The position numbers were made by a program, and so were the translations under genes. The notes beneath the pieces are model-generated. The model was given only the letters and a program-made list of their open reading frames with translations. It was not told the DNA's origin and ran no database searches. Shown piece by piece: positions 1-9,687 of a DNA stretch of 64,000 nucleotides. Position 1 is the first letter of the stretch; the number at the start of each line of letters is the position of its first letter. The stretch comes from Pseudomonas marincola (GTDB lineage: Bacteria; Pseudomonadota; Gammaproteobacteria; Pseudomonadales; Pseudomonadaceae), in NCBI RefSeq assembly GCF_900116605.1, contig NZ_FPBC01000004.1, positions 62,001 through 126,000 of the forward strand. Direction: 5' to 3'.

Positions 1-1327
1 GAAAAGCCGTCGCCTCAGCCAGTGCATCGCCGCCACCGGCTGCATGTCGCCATTCAACAAAGAAGGTCAGTAGATTCACCCCGAATGCGCCACCCAACTG
101 CCGCATAAAGGTGATGGTTCCCGCGCCCTGCGCCAGTTCTTGCGGGTTAAGAATATCCAGCGCACCGGTATTCAAGGCCGGCAGAATGAGGCCGAAACCG
201 ATACGCCCGACACACGCCCAGAAGCACAACACGGCAAAGGAAGTACCGCTGGCAAGCACACCGAAGGCGGCGCTCGACACGGCAAACAACAGCAACCCTG
301 TCACCAACAGCACCGCTGCGCTGATCCGGTCGCTCAACCAGCCGCCGGCAAACGAGGCCAACCCGAGCACTGCCCCCGTCGGCAGCAGCAACAAGCCGGC
401 ACGCCCGGCGCTATAGCCTTCGACGGTTTGCAGGTACAAGGGAATCAGATAGGTGGAACCGTAAAGCCCGACGCCCAGCGTAACGGCCACCCAGCAAGCG
501 TTGCGGTAACCCCTGTAACGCCACAGTTGCACCGGCAGTAATGGCCGCGCCTGTTTTCGACAACGCTGAACAAAACCCAGCAACGCCAAGCCGCCAATCA
601 GCCCCGGCACATAAACACGCGGCTCACTCCAGACGAAGCGTTGCGCTTCCGCCAGCGCACCCAGCAACGCAAAAAGCGCCACGCATAACAGCATGAAGGC
701 CCATACATCGCACGTGGGCGGCTGCGCTTCACGCGTGTTAGGCATCAGCCAGCCCGCACCCAACAGCCCGATGAAGCACAGCGGCAGCGGCAACCAGAAG
801 ACCGCCACCCAGCCAAAAACATCAGTGAGATAGCCGCCGACTGTCGGGCCCACGGTGGGCGCCAGCATGATGCCCAGCCCATAAATGCCCAGCGCCATGC
901 CCCTGCCGGCACCGGCATACACCCGAAAAATCAGAACCATGGCCAGTGGCTGGATGATCCCGGCGCAGAGCCCCTGAACAATGCGCAAGGCAATCAGTTG
1001 CCAGGCCGAGTCACTGATCAGAGCCAATAAAGATGAAAGAATGAAGACCAACAGGCCAAATTGCGAGGTCCGCCGCGCACCAAACCGGCCCAATGACCAG
1101 GCGCTTAGTAACAAACCGGCGGTCATGGCGGCTAGAAAACCGGTAGACAACCACTGCGCCAGTGGCCGGCCGATATCCAGGTCGTGCATGAGTGCCGGTA
1201 AGGCAACGTTTATGCTGGTCGATGCCAGCACCATCGCCATGGTGCTGATCATCAACAGGCTTAAAAGCCAACGGGGATAGTGCTTGCCGTAACGCTCATG
1301 CAACGCATCGAGACTTTGCAGACTCAC
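1..1327 (-). CDS. MFS drug exporter, DHA2/EmrB-like (C-terminus cut by window edge)
   Basis: An uninterrupted frame reads leftward from a GTG at 1327 to the window edge, giving about 442 residues of a multi-helix membrane protein. It opens with SLQSLDALHERYGKHYPRW followed by a first helix and the DHA-type stretch LASTSINVALPAL, then a helix-rich body and repeated Gly-rich signature segments (GLGIMLAPTVGPTVGGYLTD). This pattern is typical of 14-helix DHA2 proton-driven multidrug exporters; the substrate cannot be read from sequence. The start codon overlaps the stop of the upstream MarR gene (GTGA, 1327-1324), so the two are probably translationally coupled and the exporter is likely under MarR control. 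The end of the protein lies outside the window. Confidence 0.85.
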   Translation of the reverse strand, partial: MSLQSLDALHERYGKHYPRWLLSLLMISTMAMVLASTSINVALPALMHDLDIGRPLAQWLSTGFLAAMTAGLLLSAWSLGRFGARRTSQFGLLVFILSSLLALISDSAWQLIALRIVQGLCAGIIQPLAMVLIFRVYAGAGRGMALGIYGLGIMLAPTVGPTVGGYLTDVFGWVAVFWLPLPLCFIGLLGAGWLMPNTREAQPPTCDVWAFMLLCVALFALLGALAEAQRFVWSEPRVYVPGLIGGLALLGFVQRCRKQARPLLPVQLWRYRGYRNACWVAVTLGVGLYGSTYLIPLYLQTVEGYSAGRAGLLLLPTGAVLGLASFAGGWLSDRISAAVLLVTGLLLFAVSSAAFGVLASGTSFAVLCFWACVGRIGFGLILPALNTGALDILNPQELAQGAGTITFMRQLGGAFGVNLLTFFVEWRHAAGGGDALAEATAF

Positions 1328-1758
1328 CGCTTTTCCAGATTACTCAGAATCTGTGCGTGCACGCGCTGACAGCAGCTGAGGTCTTCTTCACTGATGCCCG
1401 AGAACAGTTCAAGACGCAGTTGAGTGGAAATGGCTTCAATTTCAGTAATCAGCGGCTGGGCTTGAGGGCTCAGGGCGATTTTCTTGGCGCGGCGATCTTC
1501 CGGAACTGCCTGACGACTGACAAGTCCCTGCGCCTCAAGACCGTCCAGCAGACGGGCCAGGGTTGGGCCTTCAACGCCCACGCTTTGCGCAAGCTGGCGC
1601 TGGGTCGGCAGCTCATCAAAGCGGGCCAGGTGCAATAAAACCAGCCAGCGCGCCTGCGACAAGCCAAGCCCGGCCAATCGGCGATCGAGCTCAGCCCGCC
1701 AGGAGCGGGATAACTGGGCAACCTGCATGGCAAAACGGTGTTGATCAGACAACGACAT
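1324..1758 (-). CDS. MarR-family transcriptional repressor
   Basis: A 144-residue winged-helix protein. The helix-turn-helix and wing region is visible as PTQRQLAQSVGVEGPTLARLLDGLEA, followed by the wing RQAVPEDRRAKKIALS. MarR proteins bind palindromic operators as dimers and release DNA on binding small phenolic or hydrophobic ligands. I prefer the ATG at 1758, which has an AAGAG motif 9 bases upstream, over the in-frame TTG at 1767. Its stop overlaps the start of the MFS exporter gene, making a classic repressor-exporter operon. An inverted repeat just upstream at 1793-1806 is a plausible autoregulatory operator. The ligand is unknown. Confidence 0.88.
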   Translation of the reverse strand: MSLSDQHRFAMQVAQLSRSWRAELDRRLAGLGLSQARWLVLLHLARFDELPTQRQLAQSVGVEGPTLARLLDGLEAQGLVSRQAVPEDRRAKKIALSPQAQPLITEIEAISTQLRLELFSGISEEDLSCCQRVHAQILSNLEKR

Positions 1759-1792
1759 CGGTAGCAACTCTTATAAGTATGAAATAGCAATT

Positions 1793-1806
1793 ATTAGCAA
1801 GCTAAT
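1793..1806. promoter_or_regulatory. Inverted repeat, candidate MarR operator
   Basis: ATTAGC-AA-GCTAAT is a perfect 6-bp dyad 35 bases upstream of the MarR start, in an AT-rich stretch that also carries a TAGCAATTATTAGC direct echo. Position and symmetry fit an autoregulatory MarR-type operator; binding is inferred. Confidence 0.45.
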
Positions 1807-1878
1807 CATAACCCTCTAAAGTGCGCAAGCCTCTGAATCAAACAGTATTTTACAAGCGGTGCTGGCGTCTCAACGTCT

Positions 1879-3051
1879 TCAGCATGGGCAACTGCAAACA
1901 ACCCGGTTTCGCCCCTGCTCCTTGGCCTTGTACAAGGCATCATCGGCGCGCTTGTAGAGGTCGCTGAAGTGTTCATTCAAATGTGGCTGGATCATCGCCA
2001 CCCCGATCGAAACACTCACCCGCGAGGTTGCGGCGGACGTGCCGTGTTCTATGTTGACGCGGCGCAAGGTGTGGCAAAGCAATTCAGCCCGTTGCACCGC
2101 CTCTGCTTCGTTGAGATTGTAGTAAATCAGCACAAACTCCTCGCCACCAAAACGCACCGCAACATCGAGTGGCCGGCGTGCCAATTCATTGAGAATCGAC
2201 GCCACCCGCACCAGCACCTCATCGCCAGCCTGGTGCCCATAGGAGTCGTTGTATTGCTTGAAGAAGTCCAAATCACACAAAAGCATGCTGATCGGATAGG
2301 ACTCGCGCCTGGCCTGTCGCCACAACCGCGTGAAGATACGCCCAAGACTGCGCCGGTTGTCCAGCCCGGTAAGGCTGTCCTGCTCGGCCTGCAAGCTCAG
2401 CACTCGCTTGGTCAGGAAGTGTTCGCGTGATTTGAATTCCAGCAGGTAGCAACCCACCGCGCCGATCAGATTGGCGTTGGCCATAAACACGAAATTGTTG
2501 ATCAACTGGTGCGTTGGCAGCTGCACCCAGAGTTCAACAAACAGGTAGACGAGCATGATGATGGTCGAGCACACCAAGGCCTCGATGAGCCTGAAACCGA
2601 CCAGAAAATAGGCCGCCATGCACACCAGAAACAAGCCTTCATAGGGGAAATTGGGCTGTGATTGATGGGCATTGCCAATGATCATGATTCCGCCAATGCC
2701 CAGCGAGAGGATGCACACATGCGACATCACCTGCAGTAACGGCAGACGGGTTCGCGTATGCACCAACCAGACACTCAACAGCAGCGGGCTCAGCACTGCC
2801 ATGCGCAGTAACAGCGTCGCCCACAGATTGCCCGGCGCAGCGAGGGCAATATCGAGAACGGTAAAGCTGGTCCACAAGATGATGCCCAGAAAGAGTGCAA
2901 CGCGCTTGAGATCGACGCTTTCCTCTAACAGGTACTGGCGGTATTCGCCCTCGAGCACGGGCGAAAAACGCAGCATGCGAAAGCCTGCAACCAATTGCTG
3001 GGTGTACGGACTGTGCAGGACGTCGTCCAGACCAATCTCTTCAGAAGCCAC
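1879..3051 (-). CDS. Membrane-bound diguanylate cyclase (GGDEF)
   Basis: A 390-residue protein with about six hydrophobic helices between residues 52 and 205 and a C-terminal GGDEF domain. The catalytic motif is GGEEF at 302-306, and RPLD at 293-296, five residues before it, is a proper RxxD allosteric inhibition site, so the enzyme should make c-di-GMP from GTP with product feedback. The N-terminal membrane module resembles no ligand-binding domain that I can name. The start is GTG at 3051, supported by GAGGG 5 bases upstream. It is transcribed alone, between the MarR operon and recQ. Its product could feed the LapD switch encoded 4 kb away, but that link is only inferred from proximity. Confidence 0.9.
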   Translation of the reverse strand: MASEEIGLDDVLHSPYTQQLVAGFRMLRFSPVLEGEYRQYLLEESVDLKRVALFLGIILWTSFTVLDIALAAPGNLWATLLLRMAVLSPLLLSVWLVHTRTRLPLLQVMSHVCILSLGIGGIMIIGNAHQSQPNFPYEGLFLVCMAAYFLVGFRLIEALVCSTIIMLVYLFVELWVQLPTHQLINNFVFMANANLIGAVGCYLLEFKSREHFLTKRVLSLQAEQDSLTGLDNRRSLGRIFTRLWRQARRESYPISMLLCDLDFFKQYNDSYGHQAGDEVLVRVASILNELARRPLDVAVRFGGEEFVLIYYNLNEAEAVQRAELLCHTLRRVNIEHGTSAATSRVSVSIGVAMIQPHLNEHFSDLYKRADDALYKAKEQGRNRVVCSCPC

Positions 3052-3161
3052 AATTCCCTCGGCATATGTATCTCCAGCCAGCAGTCTAGTGGCCCGGAGC
3101 CACTAGCCACAAGACGCGATACTGGCGTCAATTATTAGTTTGTATGTAAGGGGCCAATGGC

Positions 3162-5288
3162 CTAGAGCTGAAACTCCGCTTGCAAGGCCGCACGCACGCA
3201 ATACAAAACGCCCTCATCCACCCGCTTGGCAAATTGCTCCGACACCTCTGAGACCGCCGGTAACTCGCCCTCGCCATCGAGGAACGCGTCCTGAATCTCG
3301 AGCAGCAGGTCTTCCGGCAAGTCGAGCGCCTGATCCAGCGAAATCTGCTGAGCGGCCAATGCATCGGCCAACATGCTGTAAACGTTTTTCTGTGAACACT
3401 GCAACTGATTGGCAATCTGGGCCGGCGTCATCCCGGCGCAAGCCAGGCTGATCAACTCGTGCCGCAAATCGACAACTGCTCTCGGCGCCTCTTCACCGCC
3501 GCCCAGCACTTGCAGGAACGCCTCGCCATAACGCTCAAGCTTACGCGCGCCAACGCCACTGACCTGCGCCATTTCCGGCAGAGTGCTCGGTTTGCTGCGC
3601 AGCATTTCCAGCAGCGTCGCATCCGGGAAGATGACATAAGGCGGCACGCCGTGCTCTTCCGCCAGTTTGCGGCGCAAGGCGCGCAACGCTTCCCACTGCT
3701 CACGCTCATCACCACGCACCAGCTGGCTGGCGGCACTGCTTGAAGCCTTGGCACTCTGCTGCGGCTTCAGATCGCGGCGCAGCTGCAAATTGACCTCACC
3801 GCGCAACAATGGCCGGCAACTCTCGGACAACCGCAGCCCGCCGTAGCCTTCAAGGTCTACGTCAGCCAGCCCGCGTGCGACCAATTGGCGGAACAGCGAG
3901 CGCCACTCGCCTTCGCTGAGCGCCTTGCCCACACCAAACACCGACAAGTGCTGATGGCCTTCCTTGCGCATCCGCTCGTTATCGCGCCCCAGCAGCATGT
4001 CGACCAAATGGCCGACGCCATAACGCTGACCACTGCGATAAATGGCTGACAACGCCTGGCGCGCGGGCTCTGTCGCATCCCAGGTCTGAACACCATCGGT
4101 GCAGTTATCGCAATGCCCGCAGGGCTTTTCGAGAATTTCGTCAAAATAGGCCAGCAGCGCCTGACGCCGGCAACGGGTTTCCTCGCACAGGGCGAGCATC
4201 GCATCGAGCTTGTGTTGCTCGACACGCTTGTGCCGCTCATCGCCTTCGGAGTTGTTGAGCATTTGCTTGAGCAGCAACACGTCCTGCAGGCCGTAAGCCA
4301 TCCACGCATCGGCGGGTAAACCATCACGACCGGCGCGGCCGGTTTCCTGATAGTAGGCTTCCAGCGACTTGGGCAAATCGAGGTGGGCGACAAAGCGCAC
4401 GTTGGGTTTGTCGATGCCCATGCCGAATGCGATGGTCGCGACCATGATCAAGCCTTCCTCATTAAGGAAGCGTTTTTGGTGGTAGGCGCGCAACTCACTG
4501 GGCAATCCGGCGTGATAAGGCAACGCCGGAAAACCCTGCTCAGACAGGAACGCGGCCACTTCATCGACCTTTTTACGCGACAGGCAATAGACGATACCGG
4601 CGTCACCTTTACGCGCGCTCAAAAATCCCAACAGCTGCTTGCGCGGCTGCTCTTTGGGCACGATCCGGTAAAAAATGTTGGGCCGGTCAAAACTTGAAAG
4701 AAAGCGCTCGGCGCGCTGTAAATGCAAGCGCTCGATGATCTCTTCGCGGGTGCGCATGTCGGCAGTTGCCGTAAGGGCAATACGCGGCACCTCGGGAAAC
4801 AACTCGGCCAACTGGCCCAGTTGCAGGTATTCCGGCCGAAAATCGTGGCCCCATTGCGACACGCAATGCGCCTCGTCGATGGCAAACAGGGCAATATCCA
4901 GGCGCTGCAGGAAGCTCAACATGCGCGGCTGCACCAGACGCTCAGGCGCCAGATAAAGCATCTTGATTTCACGCCGGCGAATGCGCTCGGCAATATCGCG
5001 CTGCTGATCGGCACTCAGTGTCGAGTTCAATGCAACGGCGGCAACACCCAGCTCATCGAGCGTTGCGACCTGATCGTCCATCAACGCAATCAGCGGCGAA
5101 ACCACCACGGCGAGGCCTTCGCGCAGCAGCGCAGGCACCTGAAAGCACAGCGACTTGCCGCCGCCGGTCGGCATCAGCACCAGCGCGTCGCCGCCATTGG
5201 CTACTCGCTCGATAATCGCAGCCTGGCGGCCCCGAAAGCTGTCATAGCCAAATACGTCTTTTAATATGCGCTGCGCGTTTTCAAGCAT
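3162..5288 (-). CDS. recQ: ATP-dependent DNA helicase RecQ
   Basis: A 708-residue superfamily 2 helicase that unwinds DNA 3' to 5' in recombination and replication repair. Visible parts are Walker A PTGGGKS (40-46), DEAH box (138-141) with the following RecQ aromatic-rich loop [13 protein letters not shown], the helicase C domain ending in [10 protein letters not shown], the Cys-rich zinc region (CEETRCRR then CGHCDNC), the winged-helix domain, and an HRDC domain near residues 530-600 ([17 protein letters not shown]). Length is normal for Pseudomonas RecQ, which carries a C-terminal tail beyond HRDC. The ATG at 5288 has GGAGG six bases upstream and is preferred to the in-frame TTG at 5291. 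Divergent from the YecA-like gene. Confidence 0.97.
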   Translation of the reverse strand: MLENAQRILKDVFGYDSFRGRQAAIIERVANGGDALVLMPTGGGKSLCFQVPALLREGLAVVVSPLIALMDDQVATLDELGVAAVALNSTLSADQQRDIAERIRRREIKMLYLAPERLVQPRMLSFLQRLDIALFAIDEAHCVSQWGHDFRPEYLQLGQLAELFPEVPRIALTATADMRTREEIIERLHLQRAERFLSSFDRPNIFYRIVPKEQPRKQLLGFLSARKGDAGIVYCLSRKKVDEVAAFLSEQGFPALPYHAGLPSELRAYHQKRFLNEEGLIMVATIAFGMGIDKPNVRFVAHLDLPKSLEAYYQETGRAGRDGLPADAWMAYGLQDVLLLKQMLNNSEGDERHKRVEQHKLDAMLALCEETRCRRQALLAYFDEILEKPCGHCDNCTDGVQTWDATEPARQALSAIYRSGQRYGVGHLVDMLLGRDNERMRKEGHQHLSVFGVGKALSEGEWRSLFRQLVARGLADVDLEGYGGLRLSESCRPLLRGEVNLQLRRDLKPQQSAKASSSAASQLVRGDEREQWEALRALRRKLAEEHGVPPYVIFPDATLLEMLRSKPSTLPEMAQVSGVGARKLERYGEAFLQVLGGGEEAPRAVVDLRHELISLACAGMTPAQIANQLQCSQKNVYSMLADALAAQQISLDQALDLPEDLLLEIQDAFLDGEGELPAVSEVSEQFAKRVDEGVLYCVRAALQAEFQL

Positions 5289-5442
5289 CAAAGGCCTCCA
5301 AATCTAACCGCGCATTATACTCATGTGAGTCGCCAGCTGGTTTTTGATCTGTAATCACGTGCACATTGATCCGCGCCTATGGCCGCAGCGTCCGCTGTAG
5401 ACTAGAATTCAGCCTCGTTTACTTCTTCAAGGTAGCCCCCCG

Positions 5443-6030
5443 ATGTCCTTCGCCGAGCAACTGTCCCGCCTGCAAGCCTTCCTCGATGCCGATGATCTGC
5501 ATGAAGAAGCTCTGGACTACGTCGCAGCTCATGGTTACCTCACGGCAATCTCCATTTGCCCGGAGCTTGTTCCGGAGCGCGAATGGATCGACGCCCTGTT
5601 CTCAGAGACGCCGCAATATCGCGACGATGCCGAGCGTGAAGAAATCGAATCCACGCTGATCCAGTTGCGCGCGCACATCGCCCGTCAGTTGGCGAGTGAC
5701 GATGAGCCTGAAATGCCGTGCGATCTTGACCTTGGCGACGACCCGGACGAATCCGAGCTGCGCGGCTGGTGCATCGGTTTCATGGAAGGCGTATTCCTGC
5801 GTGAGTCGGTCTGGTTTGAAGACTCGGAAGATGAAGTCAGCGAGTTGCTGCTGCCAATCATGGTCGCTTCCGGCCTGTTCGACGAGCAGCCTGAATTCGA
5901 CGAAATGGCTCAGGACCGCGACCTGGTCGATAGCATGGCCGAGCAAATCCCGGAACTGCTGACCGCCCTGTTCCTGCTGTGCAACGCCCCCGATGAGAAG
6001 CCAGCCCTGCTCAAACCCCGCCATCACTGA
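5443..6030 (+). CDS. YecA/UPF0149-family protein
   Basis: A 195-residue acidic, mostly helical soluble protein with the family pattern of a conserved WxxGFMEGV-like core (RGWCIGFMEGVFLR, about 105-118) and acidic flanks. UPF0149 members have no settled biochemical role. Unlike many longer YecA proteins it has no SEC-C type metal-binding tail: the C-terminus ends at LLKPRHH. The DUF454 gene follows 8 bases later, so the two are likely cotranscribed from the recQ-divergent promoter region at 5292-5442. Confidence 0.8.
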   Translation: MSFAEQLSRLQAFLDADDLHEEALDYVAAHGYLTAISICPELVPEREWIDALFSETPQYRDDAEREEIESTLIQLRAHIARQLASDDEPEMPCDLDLGDDPDESELRGWCIGFMEGVFLRESVWFEDSEDEVSELLLPIMVASGLFDEQPEFDEMAQDRDLVDSMAEQIPELLTALFLLCNAPDEKPALLKPRHH

Positions 6031-6038
6031 TCGCCACG

Positions 6039-6437
6039 ATGGCGCAGGCGCCCAAGCTCAATCGTAATCCGCTGATTCGTTACGCTCTGCTGGCCATTGG
6101 CTGGCTTAGCGTAGCGCTTGGGGTCATCGGCATATTCCTGCCGGTGCTGCCGACCACGCCCTTCCTGCTGCTCGCCGCTGCCTGTTTCATGCGCAGCTCA
6201 GAGCGCTTCTATTTATGGCTGACCAGCCACCCGCACCTCGGCCCGTGGATTCGCGACTATCTCGACGGCGAGGGCATTCCGCTCAAGGGTAAAATCTACG
6301 CCATTGGCCTGATGTGGCTGAGCATTGGTTTTTCTTGTTATCTGGTGCCGCTGTTCTGGGCGCGCACCTTCATGCTCACCAGCGCGGTACTGGTAACCCT
6401 CTACATTCTGCGGCAGAAAACCCGCGCCAGCCTTTAG
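6039..6437 (+). CDS. DUF454 (YbaN-like) inner-membrane protein
   Basis: A 132-residue protein with three or four hydrophobic helices and the family signature LGVIGIFLPVLPTTPFLLLAAACFMRSS near residues 26-53, followed by a short WLTSHPHLGPWIRDY loop. DUF454 proteins are small integral inner-membrane proteins with no established function. It begins 8 bases after the stop of the YecA-like gene and has no obvious ribosome binding site of its own, which suggests translational coupling. Confidence 0.85.
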   Translation: MAQAPKLNRNPLIRYALLAIGWLSVALGVIGIFLPVLPTTPFLLLAAACFMRSSERFYLWLTSHPHLGPWIRDYLDGEGIPLKGKIYAIGLMWLSIGFSCYLVPLFWARTFMLTSAVLVTLYILRQKTRASL

Positions 6438-6530
6438 CGCTCTAAATCCCTGTAAATAATCGCCTTGCGCGCCTGCGAACCGGCACAACAGTGCCTAGAC
6501 TTGCCAGGATCAAACGTAGGGAAACTCTTC

Positions 6531-7208
6531 ATGCACAAAGTGCCAGGCCGCCGGGTGCGAGGCCAGCTATGGATAGGCGCAAGCCTGCTCCTGGCCTATG
6601 CCGCTGCGATGGCAAACTGGGACTTTGCCCTGATCCTCAAGAACGCCGAAGGCCGCTACGGCAATCTCGGCGTTGCAGAGCAGCGGATCAAGAGTTGGGA
6701 CAGCCTGATCAACGCCAGCACCGACCTGCCCGACACGGAAAAACTCAAGGTCGTAAATGGCTTTTTCAACAAGCAGTTGCGCTTCAGCGATGATCAGCGC
6801 AACTGGCGTCAGGCCGATTATTGGGCCACGCCGGTCGAGTCTCTGGTCAAAGGTGCGGGCGATTGCGAAGACTACTCGATCGCCAAGTATTTCACCTTGC
6901 GCCGCCTCGGCATGCCCGCGGAAAAGCTACGCATCACCTACGTAAAAGCCCTGCGCCAGAATCAGGCGCACATGGTTCTCACCTACTACGCAACGCCCAC
7001 CAGCGAGCCGTTGGTGCTGGACAACCTGATTGGCCAAATACGCCCCGCCTCACAACGCAAAGACTTGCTTCCGGTATATGCCTTCAACGCAGAAGGCCTG
7101 TATGTGGCGGGTTCCAACACGCGTAAGAGCGACACCAAGAAACTATCGCGCTGGCAGGACTTGCTTAAAAAAATGCGCGCGGAAGGATTCGCCATAGGCG
7201 AAGGCTAG
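6531..7208 (+). CDS. lapG: LapG periplasmic cysteine protease (transglutaminase-like)
   Basis: A 225-residue bacterial transglutaminase-like cysteine protease (BTLCP/DUF920) exported by an N-terminal hydrophobic segment (about residues 12-27). The catalytic triad is visible as C112 in GAGDCEDYS, H147 in QAHMVLTYY and D164 in LVLDNL; the spacings (35 and 17) match P. fluorescens LapG closely. By homology it clips the N-terminal retention module of LapA at a TAAG site, releasing the adhesin from the cell surface. The chosen ATG at 6531 has AGGG upstream; a longer in-frame start at 6465 would put a non-secretory extension ahead of the signal. lapD follows 9 bases later, and the target adhesin is encoded 2.5 kb away. 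Confidence 0.95.
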   Translation: MHKVPGRRVRGQLWIGASLLLAYAAAMANWDFALILKNAEGRYGNLGVAEQRIKSWDSLINASTDLPDTEKLKVVNGFFNKQLRFSDDQRNWRQADYWATPVESLVKGAGDCEDYSIAKYFTLRRLGMPAEKLRITYVKALRQNQAHMVLTYYATPTSEPLVLDNLIGQIRPASQRKDLLPVYAFNAEGLYVAGSNTRKSDTKKLSRWQDLLKKMRAEGFAIGEG

Positions 7209-7217
7209 GAGAATTTA

Positions 7218-9167
7218 ATGTCCTTACTCAAACAGCTATTCATCGCCATCTGCCTGTTTTTGATTGTTGCGTTTACCGGCAGTTTCATCAGCAGCATGGA
7301 GAGTTCCCGCGAGCAGTTGCTCAGCCAGTTACGCTCGCATGCGCAAGACGCCGCCACGGCCCTTGGCCTGTCGATGACTCCGCATGTCGATGATCCGGCG
7401 ATGATTGAGTTGATGGTCAGCTCGATTTTCGACAGCGGCTATTTCGCGCAGATCCGTGTGGTCAACATCGCCGACAACAAGACCATCGTAGAGCGGCGCA
7501 CCACCACCACGCCCGAGAATGTGCCGGGCTGGTTTGTCGACATGGTTGATCTGCAACCTCAGCCGGGCGATGCATTGATCATGCGCGGCTGGGAACAGGC
7601 GGCGCGGGTCGAGGTACTCAGCCATCCGCAGTTTGCCATCAATAAACTCTGGGACAGCGCCATCGGCAGCCTGCTCTGGTTGCTCGGCTGCGGAATTGTC
7701 AGTGCCTTGCTTGGCGGCTGGCTGTTGCGCTCACAATTGCGCCCGCTCGACAACATGGTGCAGCAGGCCGAAGCCATTACCCGACGTGAATTCATGAGCC
7801 TGCAAAAGGTGCCGCGCACGCCGGAACTCAAGCGTGTGGTGCTGGCCATGAACCAGATGGTCGAAAAGCTCAAAACCCTGTTTGCCGAAGAAGCAGCGCG
7901 CAGTGAGAAGTTACGCGAAGAGGCGTATCAGGACAGCCTCACGGGCCTGGCCAATCGCCGCCTGTTTGATATTCGCCTGGCCAATCAACTGTCAGCCAAC
8001 GAGCAGAACACTGACGGTTATCTGATGTTCTTGCGGGTCAATGATCTCGGCGGGCTCAACCAGCGCTTGGGCGGCCAGAAGACCGATGCGTTGATTAAAA
8101 GTATCGGCATTCAATTGTCCCGTGACATCGAGAACAGAAACTCCACGGGCTGGCTGGCCTCGCGCAGCCGTGGCGGGGAATTCACGCTGCTTGCGCCCGG
8201 CCTGAGTGCAGAAGATTGCGACCGGTTGGCTCAGGAACTCAGCGAGCAACTCGAAAGCTTGCGCCAGACCGGCGCCAGTGACTGTAAACCGGTTGCCCAT
8301 ATCGGCATTGCCGCATTCCGTCCCGGCGAGGAGGTGCGTGACGTGATTGGCCGTGCCGATCAGGCTTTGGCGCAAGCGCAGAGCAATCCGGAACAGTGCT
8401 GGGCGCGGCTGGACGACTTTAATGTTGCCCCCGAGCAAGGCCTGCATGAGTGGCGCAACTGGATTGATGCAGCGCTCAATGAGGGCAAACTCCAGCTCTA
8501 CTTCCAACCCGTGGCGCCTTGCGACGACACGACTCAGGTCATGCACCAAAAGGTACTGGCGCGCTTGCTCGACCCACAAGGCGAGGCGATTGCAGCGGGC
8601 CGTTTCTTGCCCTGGATTGACCGTTTGGGCTGGGCGGCTCGCTTCGACCTGGCAATGCTCGAGCACAGCCTTGAGCATCTGACCAAACATCCGCTGCCGC
8701 TGGCGCTGAGTTTGGCCGCTGCGACGTTGCGCGACGAGGAAAGCTTTGCGCAGCTCATTAAAGTACTCAAAGAGCATCCGCAGCACGGCGCACTGATGAC
8801 GCTGGAACTGGATGAGCGTTATCTGCCCCCCGCCGCCGAGTTGGAAACGCTAAGCCTGCGCATCCGCGAAACCGGTTACAAGCTGGGCCTGCAACACTTC
8901 GGGGGGCGTTTCAGCCTTATCGGCAACCTCACGCATCTGGGCCTCGATTATCTGAAGATTGATGGCAGCTACATCCGTTCAATCGACCAGGAAGCGGATA
9001 AACGCCTGTTCATCGAAGCATTGTTCCGCGCCTCGAATAGCATCGACTTGCCATTGATCGCCGAGATGGTTGAAACCGAGGGTGAACTGGCCGCGCTGAA
9101 AGAGTTGGGCATTGATGGCGCGATGGGTCGCCTGATCGGTGCGCCCGCGCCGTGGCCGGAGGATTAA
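7218..9167 (+). CDS. lapD: LapD c-di-GMP receptor (inside-out signalling protein)
   Basis: A 649-residue inner-membrane receptor: TM1 (about 5-25), a periplasmic output domain with the GWxQ motif (GWEQ, W125), TM2 (about 148-170), a HAMP segment, then GGDEF and EAL domains that are both degenerate. The cyclase motif is RGGEF (318-322) and the phosphodiesterase motif is KVLARL (445-450), so neither should be catalytic. In characterised LapD, c-di-GMP binding to the EAL domain opens the periplasmic domain to sequester LapG and keep the adhesin on the surface. W125 matches the residue needed for LapG binding in P. fluorescens. AGGAG seven bases before the ATG supports the start. Operon with lapG. 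Confidence 0.96.
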   Translation: MSLLKQLFIAICLFLIVAFTGSFISSMESSREQLLSQLRSHAQDAATALGLSMTPHVDDPAMIELMVSSIFDSGYFAQIRVVNIADNKTIVERRTTTTPENVPGWFVDMVDLQPQPGDALIMRGWEQAARVEVLSHPQFAINKLWDSAIGSLLWLLGCGIVSALLGGWLLRSQLRPLDNMVQQAEAITRREFMSLQKVPRTPELKRVVLAMNQMVEKLKTLFAEEAARSEKLREEAYQDSLTGLANRRLFDIRLANQLSANEQNTDGYLMFLRVNDLGGLNQRLGGQKTDALIKSIGIQLSRDIENRNSTGWLASRSRGGEFTLLAPGLSAEDCDRLAQELSEQLESLRQTGASDCKPVAHIGIAAFRPGEEVRDVIGRADQALAQAQSNPEQCWARLDDFNVAPEQGLHEWRNWIDAALNEGKLQLYFQPVAPCDDTTQVMHQKVLARLLDPQGEAIAAGRFLPWIDRLGWAARFDLAMLEHSLEHLTKHPLPLALSLAAATLRDEESFAQLIKVLKEHPQHGALMTLELDERYLPPAAELETLSLRIRETGYKLGLQHFGGRFSLIGNLTHLGLDYLKIDGSYIRSIDQEADKRLFIEALFRASNSIDLPLIAEMVETEGELAALKELGIDGAMGRLIGAPAPWPED

Positions 9168-9175
9168 AAGATCAG

Positions 9176-9219
9176 GTGCGTTTGCCCAGCCGTGAGCCCA
9201 TACGGCTGCGCAAACGCAC
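9176..9219. terminator. Large hairpin between convergent lapD and the small minus-strand gene
   Basis: GTGCGTTTGC (9176-9185) pairs with GCAAACGCAC (9210-9219), and AGCCGT with ACGGCT inside it, giving a long two-part stem. Neither strand has a clear U-run after it, so it may end transcription weakly in both directions or protect 3' ends. Confidence 0.5.
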
Positions 9220-9237
9220 TGTTACTGCAAGCTGTGA

Positions 9238-9576
9238 CTAGGGGAAATGCTCTTCGTCGCTGCCCAGCAGGCCGGTGAGGTCATTCAGTTTGGCCCGGGT
9301 TTCTTCGCGCATGCTGAGTTTTCTGCGAGCGGCTTCGGGCAAGTCGGTGTAGCGGATCACACCCTTGCTGACCAATACGGTCACCAAGTCTTCAACTACC
9401 CGCACCATTTCGAGGTCGGAGCGCTGCAGATCCAGCAAGCGATCACTCAGTGAGTTGCTCGCTCGGAATGCTATTACCTCCGGGTCATCCTCTTGCATGG
9501 GTTGTGTCATGGCGCTGAAAGGCTCGCCATCAACCCGGATAATTCTGTTGTGCCCATCGCGCTGAACGAAAACCAT
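9238..9576 (-). CDS. Small conserved Pseudomonas protein (MxFVQRDxxxxI family)
   Basis: A 112-residue soluble protein beginning MVFVQRDGHNRIIRVDGEPF and ending with a helical section containing VIRYTDLPEAARRKLSMREE. Short proteins with this N-terminal MxxVQRD strand and the later I-x-YTDLP-x-AA-x-KL motif are common in Pseudomonas and are often mislabelled as a tryptophan synthase beta-like protein; there is no PLP-enzyme domain here. Function unknown. GAGGAG lies six bases before the ATG. It sits between lapD and lapA, on the lapA strand, but a strong terminator (9605-9630) separates it from lapA, so it is probably its own unit. Confidence 0.75.
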   Translation of the reverse strand: MVFVQRDGHNRIIRVDGEPFSAMTQPMQEDDPEVIAFRASNSLSDRLLDLQRSDLEMVRVVEDLVTVLVSKGVIRYTDLPEAARRKLSMREETRAKLNDLTGLLGSDEEHFP

Positions 9577-9596
9577 TGGAGCTCCTCTGCAGCAGT

Positions 9597-9630
9597 CATA
9601 AAAAACCCGTCTCCAACATCAGAGACGGGT
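9597..9630 (-). terminator. Rho-independent terminator of lapA
   Basis: ACCCGTCTC (9605-9613) and GAGACGGGT (9622-9630) form a perfect 9-bp stem. On the minus strand the stem is followed by a run of T (complement of the A-run at 9600-9605), as expected for ending lapA. On the plus strand it is followed by GATTTTATTTT, so it may work in both directions. Confidence 0.85.
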
Positions 9631-9687
9631 GATTTTATTTTAGTCGCAGTCCAGCGATTCGACTGAAATATTACGCAGCCAACCGCT